NCBI GenBank assembly: GCA_012031815.1 | Contig: JAAUTE010000010.1 | Location: forward strand, 1-32,418 | Origin: Chloroflexaceae bacterium | Lineage (GTDB): Bacteria; Cyanobacteriota; Cyanobacteriia; Cyanobacteriales; JAAUTE01 | Direction of reading: 5' to 3' | Length of the DNA stretch: 32,418 nt | In this document: piece by piece, positions 21,183 to 31,558 of the stretch | How the letters are laid out: each line of letters begins with the position of its first letter | How positions within the stretch are numbered: the first letter of the stretch is position 1 | Notes under the pieces: generated by a model | The model's input: the letters and a program-made list of their open reading frames with translations, nothing else | Told to the model about the DNA's origin: nothing | Databases searched by the model: none | Translations under genes and position numbers: made by a program

Positions 21183-22892
21183 TTACTTGGCTTTTCTTTT
21201 AGCTTTTTTCTCCTGCTCTTTAACACGTTTAGCCGCCGCTTTAACGGTTTTTTCAGCCTCTATTTTCCCCTGTTCGGCTTTTTGACGTTCCTCAGCTAAT
21301 TTTTCCAAGTAATAATGATAGTTCCCTAAATAGGTTCTCAATTCCCCATCCCGTATTTCAACAATTTTGTTGGCAACCTGACCGATAAAGTAGCGGTCGT
21401 GGGACACCAGCAGAACCGTTCCTTCGTAGCTTTTTAACGCTGCTTCTAGCATTTCCTTGGCGGGAATATCCAGATGATTGGTTGGCTCATCCAAAATCAG
21501 CAAGTTTGCCGGTTGCAATAACATTTTTGCCAAGGCTAAACGGGCTTTCTCGCCACCACTCAACGCGCCTACTTGTTTGAAAGCAGTCTCGCCGCTGAAG
21601 AGAAACCGACCCAACAGGCGGCGCACGTCTTCATTTTTCCAGTCAGGAACCTCATCGTGAATGGTATCCATGACGGTCTTCTCCAGGTCTAGGGCTTCGG
21701 CTTGGTTTTGTTCAAAGTAAGCCGGAATTACCTGATGTTTTCCTAGTGTAACCTTGCCCTCACTGGGTGTTTCCAATCCCATAATTAAGCGCAGTAGCGT
21801 AGATTTACCGCTACCATTCGGCCCCAAAAAGGCAATACGATCGCCCCGGTTAACCTCTAAATTAGCACCGAGAAATAGGATTTTATCCTCGTAGGAATGG
21901 GATAAGTCGGTAACAGTTGCCACCACCTCACCGCTGCGCGGAGCCGCGGCGAATTGGAATTGTAGGGTTCTTAGATCCGCTAGGGGCGCTGATATGACCT
22001 CAATTTTCTCCAGTTGCTTTTCTCGACTTTTCGCCTGGGTACTGCGGGTTGCACTGGCACGAAAACGCTCTACAAACGCCTGCTGCCGTTCAATCTCTTT
22101 TTGTTGGCGTTCGTAGGTACTTTGCTGAACTTCTTGATTAAATACTTTTTGATCTAAATAAGCAGTATAATTCCCTGCGTAAACCGCTGAAACACTCGCT
22201 CGTTTCGTAACAATTTGGTTGCAGAGGCGATCCAGAAACTCCCGGTCATGGGAAACAATGACCATCGGTACGTTCAACCCTTTGAGATAGGTTTCCAACC
22301 ACTCAATGGTGGCTAAGTCCAGATGGTTGGTCGGCTCGTCCAGAAGTAAAACATCTGGCTCTTGCAGCAAAATTTTGCCTAAACTCATGCGCATCTGCCA
22401 GCCACCGCTAAAGGCACTCACTAAGCGATCGCCATCTTCCGCGCTAAAGCCGATGGTGGGCATCAGCTTTTCGATGCGGGCTTCTAAGGTATAGCCATCA
22501 AGGGCTTCAAACTGGCGCTGCCAGTTGTCCATCTCGTGGATGAGCCGATCCAAATCTTCTCCTGGAGCCGACTCCATTTGACGGTGAATTTTCTGCAACT
22601 CCCGCTGAGCCTGATTGGCTTGGGTAAAGACCGTCCAAAATTCTTCTCGCACCGTGCGGGCGGGATCGACTTCAAACTCTTGGGTCAAATAGGCAATTCG
22701 CAGGCTAGCTGGCGCAATGACTTCCCCCTCAGTTGGCTCCATTTCCCCTGCAATAATTTTTAGCTGGGTGGATTTGCCCGCCCCATTGGCTCCCACTAAA
22801 CCAATGCGATCGCCAGCGTTAAGCTCCCAGTTAACATCCTTGAGAACTTCCCCTGTCGGATAAATTTTGCTGATATGCTCTAAACGTATCAT
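21183..22892 (-). CDS. ABC-F family ATP-binding cassette protein
   Basis: Two ABC domains: GLVGANGAGKST/LSGG-like FSGGWQMRMSLGKILLQEPDVLLLDEPTNHLD and FLGPNGSGKST/ALSGGEKARLALAKMLLQPANLLILDEPTNHLD; no transmembrane segments; charged C-terminal tail. Confidence 0.95.
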   Translation of the reverse strand: MIRLEHISKIYPTGEVLKDVNWELNAGDRIGLVGANGAGKSTQLKIIAGEMEPTEGEVIAPASLRIAYLTQEFEVDPARTVREEFWTVFTQANQAQRELQKIHRQMESAPGEDLDRLIHEMDNWQRQFEALDGYTLEARIEKLMPTIGFSAEDGDRLVSAFSGGWQMRMSLGKILLQEPDVLLLDEPTNHLDLATIEWLETYLKGLNVPMVIVSHDREFLDRLCNQIVTKRASVSAVYAGNYTAYLDQKVFNQEVQQSTYERQQKEIERQQAFVERFRASATRSTQAKSREKQLEKIEVISAPLADLRTLQFQFAAAPRSGEVVATVTDLSHSYEDKILFLGANLEVNRGDRIAFLGPNGSGKSTLLRLIMGLETPSEGKVTLGKHQVIPAYFEQNQAEALDLEKTVMDTIHDEVPDWKNEDVRRLLGRFLFSGETAFKQVGALSGGEKARLALAKMLLQPANLLILDEPTNHLDIPAKEMLEAALKSYEGTVLLVSHDRYFIGQVANKIVEIRDGELRTYLGNYHYYLEKLAEERQKAEQGKIEAEKTVKAAAKRVKEQEKKAKRKAK

Positions 22893-23336
22893 TTCTCAAT
22901 CTTTGAAATCGATTAATTGTTCAAAATAGGACTAAGTAGACGTTAAACTCAAGGAAGAATGGCGTTGATTAACAGCGGCAATTGCCTATTTAAGGGCAAT
23001 CCCTTTCCAGGCAAACCGTAGTCCAGCAAGGGCTAAAATCCTCAGTGGATTCAATGGCAACTCTCCCGACTAATCTCCTCCCATTCTCTTCCAGTTTTTG
23101 GCTGCAAGAGACCAGCGTTAAAGTCTGACAGGCGGTTGAAAACCCGTTAGATTGAAGTAATGTCTGGCGCAGCTCTTCCTGGGAGCAGCCTAATTCCTTC
23201 TTCGGGAAGAGGCATTTAGTAAACATCTTAATGTAAACCTTCAGGTCTCTGAGCAAACGCGCAAGTGACCAGCCAATGATAACCCAATTCCCGAATTCTT
23301 GGCGGGGAAAGGAATTCTCTAACCGCATCTTCATTC

Positions 23337-26300
23337 ATGGTTCAGACAACACCCTTAGACGAGCTGTTTGCCCTGGGCGGAGCAATGGGCGCATCAATGC
23401 AGGTCGCAGACTGGTCAGCTACTCCCCTCGGCTCCTTGGAGTCCTGGCCCCAAAGTTTGCGGACAGCCCTTGGTATTTGCTTGACTTCCCCCCTGCCCAT
23501 AGTTTTATGGTGGGGGCCCCAACGGGTATCACTCTACAATGATGCCTGCGCTCAGCTAATCGGCAAGCCAAAATTTTCCTCAGACCCTCTCAGACAAGGA
23601 AGCTGGGAAAATCATCCCTCTCTGGTTCCGGTAACAGACCCGACCCCAGGAGAGCCTGCCGCACCCTCACCTATTCAATGGCTGCGGGTTGAGGGAGAGT
23701 CCAGGTTTTTTCAGGTTGCTTGTAGTCCAATTTTTTGGGGAAACGGGAGCAATTTTGGGACAGATTGTCATTCTTACCGCCGAAGTACCCACTCAGCCCT
23801 CCCTGCAACAACAACTCCAACGCGATCTCAAACAGGCTGAAGCTGCCCTGGAAGGCAGTGAGGCCCGCTATCGCTCGATTTTTGAGAACGCAGGGGTTTC
23901 CATCTGGATAAAAGATTTTAGTCAGCTCAAAACCTGGCTTGACGAGCTGAAAGCGAGAGGCGTCAGGGACTTGCGGGCCTATTTCCAGGACTGTCCGGCA
24001 GCCCTAGAGCAAGCCATCGAGTTGGTCACCGTTAAAGAGGTCAATCAGCATAGTTTGAAGCTGTTTGGCGCTACCTCCAAGGAAGAGTTGCTCGCCTCCT
24101 TGACCCAGATTTTTACCGCCGCCACCCGGTCGGTTTTTTTGGAGAAGGTGCTAGCCCTGGCCGATGGCTGCCGGTATTTTGAAGCAGAAACGCGGCTGAA
24201 AACCCTGCGCGGTCAGTATATCCATGTTTTTTTTACCCTGGCGTTCCCGAATAGCGACAGCTACGATCGCGTTTTGGTGAGCATCCTCGATATTAGCGAT
24301 CGCAAACTGGTTGAAGATACGCTGCGATGGCGAGAAGAGGAACTGCGGCTGATTGCCAACGCGATTCCGGCGCTAATTGCCTATGTCACCAAAGAAGGTC
24401 GCTATCGCTTCGTCAATCGGGCCTATACTCACTGGTTTGGCCATCCAGCCGAGGAGATTCTCGGCCAGTCGGTGAAGGACTTTATGGGGGAAGAGGCTTA
24501 TTCATTGATGGAGCGCGACATTGAAACCGCCCTATCGGGGCAGGTTGTGACCGCCGAACTCTGGGTGTCTTTCCCTAGGGTCGGCAGACGCTATGTCCGC
24601 CGGGAATACATCCCTGATTTTGACGAACTGGGTCAAACAAAGGGATTTTATGCTTTCAACAACGATCTCACCGACCTCAAGCTTGCGGAAGAAAACCTGC
24701 GGCAAAGCGAAGCCCGCTTTCGGCACATGGCAGAAACCATTGAGGACGTGTTTTGGATCGGCGATCGCCAGAACTATCGCCTTCTCTACGTCAGTCCTGC
24801 CTACGAGCCTATTTGGGGCCGCTCCTGTGCCAGCCTCTACCAAAACCCCTCTAGTTGGCTAGAGTCCATTTGCCCCGAAGACCGCGAGCAAGTGCGCCAG
24901 GTCGTCCAGCACCAGGGACAGACCGATCGCTTTGACCTGGAATACCGCATTCACCGCGAAGATGGCTTAATTCGCTGGATTCGCCACCGGGGTTTTCCCA
25001 TGAGCGTTGCCGATGGCTCCCCTGGCTGTATCGCGGGTCTGGCAGAGGATATTACCGATCGCAAGGTCGCCGCCGCTGCCCTGGAAAAAGCCACGAACGC
25101 TTGGCCCTGCTCTATGGCATTGCCAATCAATTGTTACTACACGAGCAGCCGGAAACCTTCATCGCTCACCTGTTCGAGCAGCTCTCTGCCCATTTGGGGC
25201 TGGAATTTTATTTAATTATTTACTTGACGAAAACAGCAAAACTCTATCTAAATACCTGCGGCGGGGTTCCGAGGCGATCGCCAACCAAATGCGCTGGCTA
25301 GAGTTGGGCCATGCAGTTTGCGGAACGGTCGCCTTGCAGCAGCAGCAGCGAGTGATCGAGGACTTGCAGGACTCCCAAGATCCCATTACGGACGTACTCC
25401 GTGCCCTGGGCGTGAGGGCCTATGCTTGCTATCCGCTGCTGGCTGGCCAGCGCTTGATCGGCACCTTTTCCTTTGGCACCTCCAAACGGCCTTGCTTTGA
25501 ACCAGACGAGCTGGCATTGATGGAAACGGTTTGCGAACAGGTCGCCACGGTGCTGGAGCGATCGCGCTTGCGCTCAGAACTGCAACAGCGGGCGGAGGAA
25601 CTGGATCGGGCCAATCGCTTGAAGGATGAATTTTTGGCGGTTCTCTCCCACGAATTACGCACCCCCCTGAATCCGATCCTGGGCTGGGCTGGCATGTTGC
25701 AGCGCTATCCTTCAAACAGCCAACTCCTGAGTCAGGCGGCCGGCGCCATCGAACGCAACGTCAAACTCCAGGTGCAGCTCATCGACGATTTGTTAGATAT
25801 TTCCCGAATTTTGCAGGGTAAACTCAATTTACGCCTGGAATCCGTGGACATTGAGTCGGTTGTGAGGGCAGCCCTGGAAACCATGCGCCTGGCCATTGAA
25901 GCCAAAAACCTTCACCTCAAAACGGATTACCAACCGAATCTTGCGCCGGTACTAGGCGATCCGGGTCGCTTGCAGCAGGTTGTTTGGAATCTCCTGGCTA
26001 ATGCGGTCAAGTTTACCCCCAGCGGCGGGCAAGTGACGGTACGGCTGGCTCGGCGAGACTGCCTGGTGCAAATCCAGGTCGAAGACAACGGCCAGGGCAT
26101 CGATCCCCAGTTTTTACCCCATGTCTTTGAGTATTTTCGCCAGGAAGACGGCACCACGACCCGTCAATTCGGGGGCTTGGGCTTGGGGCTAGCAATTGTA
26201 CGCCATATCACGGAAATGCACGGCGGTACGATCAGCGTGACCAGTGGGGGTAAGGGGTTAGGGGCAACCTTTACCCTGCTGCTGCCCAGTTCTGCCCCGG

Positions 26301-26764
26301 ATGTCCCCCTCACTGCCAGTAGTGACTCAGCCGCCCCGGAAAATTCCCTGCCTTCCCTGGTCGGGGTTGAGGTGCTGCTCGTGGAAGATGACCCCGATAC
26401 GCGGGAATTAACGACTTTTTTGCTGGAGCAGGCCGGGGCGAGGGCGATCGCCGTGGCTGGCGCTGCCGATGCCTTAAATTGCCTGGCTCAATGCTCGCCC
26501 AATATTCTCGTTTGTGACATTGCCATGCCCCAAATGGACGGCTACCAACTGCTGCAACGGGTTCGCGCCCAGCCCCAATACCAAAAACTACCGGCGATCG
26601 CCCTAACGGCCTGTGCGGGGCCCAAAGATGCCCAATACGCGATTCAAGCCGGGTTTAACCAACATCTGGGCAAACCCGTCCCTCCCCAGCGATTGCTAGG
26701 GGCCATTGAGCAACTGATGCGTTCCCAGCCGGAATGGCGATCGCCCCTAAAGAGAGGGTTATAG
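23337..26764 (+). CDS. PAS/GAF hybrid sensor histidine kinase with C-terminal receiver domain, several frameshifts
   Basis: PAS-like segments (YRSIFENAGVSIWIKD; RWREEELRLIANAIPALIAYVTKEGRYRFVNRAY; DVFWIGDRQNYRLLYVSPAYEPIWGR), GAF (AYACYPLLAGQRLIGTFSFG), H-box FLAVLSHELRTPLNPILGW, N/G boxes, receiver VLLVEDDPDTRELTTFLLEQAG...VCDIAMPQMDGYQLL. Frames change near 23748, 25095 and 25213. Confidence 0.9.
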
Positions 26765-26836
26765 AATGCGCCTGTTAGCAAGGGACGCCGATCCGGTAAA
26801 ATATACACTTGGTTTTAGTGGCGGTAGACGAGTTTC

Positions 26837-27394
26837 ATGATTTCTAGTAACGACTTTCGTAGCGGCGTAACCATTGAGCTAGATGGCGATGTTTGGCGCG
26901 TAGTAGAATTTCTCCACGTCAAACCCGGTAAAGGCTCGGCTTTTGTCCGCACTAAGCTCAAAAATGCCCGCACAGGCAACGTAGTCGAGCGTACCTTCCG
27001 AGCGGGGGAAACCGTACCTCAAGCGACCCTAGAAAAGCGCACCATGCAACACACTTACAAAGAAGGCGAGCAATTTGTGTTCATGGACATGGAAAGCTAT
27101 GAGGAGATGCGCCTCAATCCCCAACAAATTGGCGATCGCGTCAAGTACTTGAGCGAGGGCATGGAGGTGAACGTTGTTTCCTGGGGGACACAAATTTTAG
27201 AGGTAGAGCTACCGACCTCGGTGATTTTAGAAATCATCCAAACCGATCCGGGCGTCAAAGGCGATACGGCCACTGGTGGTTCTAAGCCGGCCATTGTTTC
27301 CACGGGCGCCCAGGTGATGGTTCCCCTGTTTATTTCCATCGGCGAGCGCATCAAGATTGATACCCGCAACGATTCCTACCTCGGTCGGGAATAA
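26837..27394 (+). CDS. efp: Elongation factor P
   Basis: [59 protein letters not shown]-terminal [17 protein letters not shown]. Confidence 0.97.
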   Translation: MISSNDFRSGVTIELDGDVWRVVEFLHVKPGKGSAFVRTKLKNARTGNVVERTFRAGETVPQATLEKRTMQHTYKEGEQFVFMDMESYEEMRLNPQQIGDRVKYLSEGMEVNVVSWGTQILEVELPTSVILEIIQTDPGVKGDTATGGSKPAIVSTGAQVMVPLFISIGERIKIDTRNDSYLGRE

Positions 27395-27479
27395 TTGCAG
27401 CGTCAAGGGGCAAAAACGGGGCATTACGGGCAGCTTCCCGGCTGTTCGCTGATTTTTTTACTATGGGGAAAAACCATCT

Positions 27480-27957
27480 GTGACAGTCGATTGGAATGAA
27501 CTTCGGGACTTTCTCACGGCGGTCTCGCAAACGAGTATTACGGAGTTAACGCTCAAGCACAACGATCTAGAGCTAACTTTCCGCAAGGGGAGTGGGAGCG
27601 AGTGGGTGGCCCTGCCTCCGTCCGTTGCCCAAACCTCCGCCGCGCCGCTGCCTCTACCGCAAGTCACTCCCGTGGCTGTCCCAGAACCAACTTCTCCCGC
27701 CCGCGATCGCAGCAAGTGGGTGGAGATCACCTCGCCAATGGTGGGAACCTTTTTATCGCGCCCCCCGCTCCCGGCGAACCGCCCTTTGTGGAAAGTGCGA
27801 TCGCATCCGCAAGGGACAGACAGTTTGCATTATCGAAGCCATGAAGCTCATGAACGAGATTGAAGCGGAAGTTTCGGGTCAGGTCATGGAAGTGGTGGCG
27901 GAAAACGGCGAGCCAGTGGAGTACGGCCAGACCTTAATGTGGATCGAGCCAGATTAG
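27480..27957 (+). CDS. accB: Acetyl-CoA carboxylase biotin carboxyl carrier protein, about three indels in its middle
   Basis: N-terminal VDWNELRDFLTAVSQTSITELTLKHNDLELTFRKG; KWVEITSPMVGTF; biotinylation motif CIIEAMKLMNEIEAEVSGQV near 27841. Frame changes near 27750-27754 (T5), 27761-27766 (C6) and 27791-27797. Confidence 0.93.
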
Positions 27958-28121
27958 TTGATAAGAGTTGAAAGAATTGGGCAGCGACCGGTGGCATCGT
28001 AACCATCGTAACTTTCGTGAACCTCATCGCAGCCCGTCCCGTCCCTAGCGTTCGTCGATGGCAGCACCCAGTTAACCCTTGCTAATACAATTAGGTACGA
28101 CTGTCCCTTGAGAATTGAGCA

Positions 28122-30851
28122 ATGAGTCAGAGCCAGCCCAACCTGCCCAGCCAATATAACCCCCGCACCACCGAAGCCCGATGGCAGCAGCATTGGGAAA
28201 GCGAGCAAGTCTTTCAAGCCGATCCCCACCACAGCGGCAAACCCTTCAGCCTGGTGATTCCTCCGCCCAACGTCACGGGCAGCCTGCACATGGGTCACGC
28301 CTTCGAGGCTTCCCTAATTGACACCCTGGTTCGCTACCACCGCATGGGAGGCGACAACACCCTCTGCTTGCCCGGAACCGACCACGCCAGCATCGCCGTC
28401 CAAACCATCCTGGAAAAACAACTCCGCGCCGCAGGTAAAACCCGCTACGATATTGGTCGCGAGCAATTTCTGGAGCGGGCCTGGCAGTGGAAAGCCCAAT
28501 CGGGCAACACCATCGTCAACCAGCTTAAGCGCCTGGGACTCTCCGCCGACTGGTCGCGGGAGCGCTTCACCCTCGATGACACCCTTTCTCTCGCTGTCCG
28601 TACCGCCTTTGTCCAACTCTACGAAGCCGGCTTAATCTATCGGGGTAACTACCTGGTTAACTGGTGTCCCGCTTCCCAATCCGCCGTCTCTGACCTGGAA
28701 GTGGAATCCCAAGAAGTAGACGGTCACCTCTGGTACCTGCGCTATCCCCTCAGCGATCGCAGCGATTATCTGGTGGTGGCCACCACCCGCCCGGAAACCC
28801 TGCTGGGCGATACGGGCGTAGCCGTGAACCCCCAGGACGAGCGCTACCAGCACCTGATCGGCAAAACCGTGACCCTGCCGATCGCAGGCCGGGAAATTCC
28901 CATTTTTGGCGACGAACTGGTCGATCCCAGTTTTGGTACGGGCTGCGTTAAAGTAACCCCCGCCCACGACCCCAACGACTTTGAGATGGGCAAGCGCCAC
29001 AACCTGCCCTTCATCAACATCATGAACCGGGACGGCAGCCTCAACGATAACGCCGGGCCCTACGCTGGTTTAGACCGGTTTGTTGCCCGCAAGGCCCTGG
29101 TTCAAGACCTGGAAGCCCAAGGCGTCCTCCTCAAAACCGAAGCCTACCGCCACAGCGTGCCTTTTAGCGATCGCGGCAAAGTCCCGGTGGAACCCCTGCT
29201 GTCTACCCAATGGTTTGTCCGCATTGAACCCCTGGCCCGCAAAGCCTTAGAGCGTCTGGATCGCCACCAGGAACCCCGGTTTGTCCCTGAGCGCTGGACG
29301 AAAGTTTACCGGGACTGGCTGGTCAAACTCAAAGACTGGTGCATCTCCCGCCAACTGTGGTGGGGCCACCAAATCCCTGCCTGGTACGTGATCAGCGAAA
29401 CCAACGGCGAAATTACCGAGCAAACTCCCTTCATCGTGGCCCGCGACGCCGCCGAAGCCCAGGCCAAAGCCCAGGCCCAATACGGCCCCACCGTTCAACT
29501 CCAGCAAGACCCGGACGTTCTCGATACCTGGTTTTCGTCGGGACTGTGGCCCTACTCCACCCTGGGCTGGCCGGAGCAAACCCTCGATCTCCAAACCTAC
29601 TACCCCACCAGCACCCTGGTTACCGGCTTTGACATCATCTTCTTCTGGGTCGCCCGCATGACCATGATGTGCGCCCATTTTAGCGATCGCATTCCCTTCA
29701 AAGATGTTTACATCCACGGTTTGGTCAGGGACGAAAACGGCAAAAAAAATGTCTAAATCGGCGGGTAACGGCATCGACCCCCTGGTACTCATCGACAAAT
29801 ACGGCGTGGATGCCCTGCGCTACACCCTGATCCGGGAAGTGGCTGGAGCCGGACAAGATATCAGCTTGCAGTACGATCGCCAAACGGACGAGTCGCCCTC
29901 GGTAGAAGCCTCCCGCAACTTCGCCAACAAACTCTGGAACGCCGCCCGCTTCGTGATGCTGAACCTGGACGGCCAGACCCCCCAACAGTTGGGCGCACCC
30001 AGGAGCGAAACCCTAGAACTGAGCGATGCCTGGATTCTCTCGCGCTTCCATCACCTGGTAGAGCAGACCGTCGCCGATATTGAAGCCTACGGACTGGGAG
30101 AAGCCGCCAAACGGCTCTATGACTTCATTTGGGGAGATTTTGCGACTGGTACATTGAACTGGTCAAAACCCGCCTCTGGCAGGGGGCCGGCTCTCCCTCC
30201 CGGCAGGTCGCCCAGCAAACCTTAGCTTACGTCCTCGACGGCACCTTAAAACTGCTCCATCCCTTCATGCCCCACATCACCGAAGAAATCTGGCAGAGCC
30301 TCGCCCAACCCCAGGGAGCGGTTTTAGCCCGGCAAGCCTATCCCACTCCCGACCCGACTTTCATTAACTCCGATTTGGAGCAATCTTTCCAACTACTCAT
30401 TGAAGCCATCCGCAACCTTCGTAACCTGCGAGCGGAAGCCGAAATCAAGCCCGGCGACACCGTTCCCGCCATTCTCCACAGTCAAGCGGCCCAAGAACGG
30501 GACATCCTCACCCAAGGAGCCGCCTACATCCGCGATCTGGCCAAAGTCCATCACCTGGAAATTGTCAGCGATCGCCAAGAAGAAGTGGGCCAGGCTATGG
30601 CTAGCGTCGTGGGTACGGTGGAAGTCTTAATTCCCCTCTCTGGACTGGTCGATATTGCCGCCTTGAGCGCTAAGCTAGAGAAAAAGCGCACTAAAATCGC
30701 TGCTGAAGCCCAATCTTTACAGAACCGCCTCAATAATCCAGGGTTTGTTAATAAAGCCCCCGCCGAGATTATTCAGGGAGCGAGAGCTGCCCTAGCAGAA
30801 GCCGAAAAACAGGCAGAAATCCTCCAGGAACGCCTGCGACGGTTGCAGTAA
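28122..30851 (+). CDS. valS: Valyl-tRNA synthetase, with two apparent frameshifts
   Basis: [34 protein letters not shown] (HIGH region), [27 protein letters not shown] (KMSKS), C-terminal coiled-coil. Frames join by removing one A from A8 at 29742-29749 and adding one T at T4 30138-30141. Confidence 0.96.
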
Positions 30852-30974
30852 GGGACAGGAATCCCGACGAAAAAGGCTGAAGTCGATCCCTCAAAGGCGT
30901 TCCCCCCGCTATGGTTTACGGAGCTTGCGCGGTCAATTTATTGTAGTTATAGACGAGTTGCCATCTAACCAAGC

Positions 30975-31424
30975 ATGCTCTACCTGGCGCGAGTGCAACA
31001 CAATCCGATGGCTGGCGACAAGAAACTCCAGTTGTTAGCTTGCCAAAAATCCGCAGCGGTGTGGGTATTTGCCAAAACAGAAATTATCCCCCTCGCCGTT
31101 GAAAGTTGGCTGGGAGAGGGGGCGATCGTCTTAGCGGAACTGAACGAACAGCGCCAGGTCATTGAGCTGCAAGAGGCAACGGATTGGTTGCTCAACCTGG
31201 TAGAGCAATACCTGGGCGACAGTGCCATTACCCCGGAATTTGTGGCCGCAGAACAGGTGAGAGTCGAGCAGTGGCGGCGGGAACTAACGGCTCAAAGTCA
31301 GGAATTAACCCGAATTCGCTTGGAGGTAGAAACCCGTCGGGAACAATTACAGCTCCTGGAAGCCGCTCTCAAGCAGGAACAGGAAAAACTTAAGCAAAAA
31401 ACTCAGGAATTGAGCGCCAATTGA
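30975..31424 (+). CDS. Hypothetical protein with C-terminal coiled coil
   Basis: 149-aa ORF; Glu/Gln-rich heptad-like end EQWRRELTAQSQELTRIRLEVETRREQLQLLEAALKQEQEKLKQK. Confidence 0.7.
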   Translation: MLYLARVQHNPMAGDKKLQLLACQKSAAVWVFAKTEIIPLAVESWLGEGAIVLAELNEQRQVIELQEATDWLLNLVEQYLGDSAITPEFVAAEQVRVEQWRRELTAQSQELTRIRLEVETRREQLQLLEAALKQEQEKLKQKTQELSAN

Positions 31425-31558
31425 GCAAAAACTTCCGTGGCGGGTAAGGAGCGGACAGTGCCTTAAGGCTGTGCCAGTTTATGAAACCAGCCCCAACCGC
31501 TCTCCGTCAGAAAAGTTAAGATCGGGAGTGCAATCGGTTAACCCTGAGCTGTTGGCCC

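Noticed and set aside
22990-23334. 114-aa minus-strand ORF between ABC-F and the hybrid kinase
   Set aside because: No recognisable motifs and no clear ribosome-binding site; intergenic chance ORF is at least as likely.
27430-27465. Possible terminator between efp and accB (GGGCAGC-TTCCCG-GCTGTTC then T7)
   Set aside because: Stem needs two G-U pairs and the T tract is several nt away; too weak to call.
29247-29798. 183-aa minus-strand ORF antisense to valS
   Set aside because: Gly-rich antisense shadow of a well-conserved valS coding frame.
31460-31469. GCCTTAAGGC 10-bp palindrome upstream of the Ser/Thr kinase
   Set aside because: Short palindrome that does not extend; expected by chance in 32 kb.
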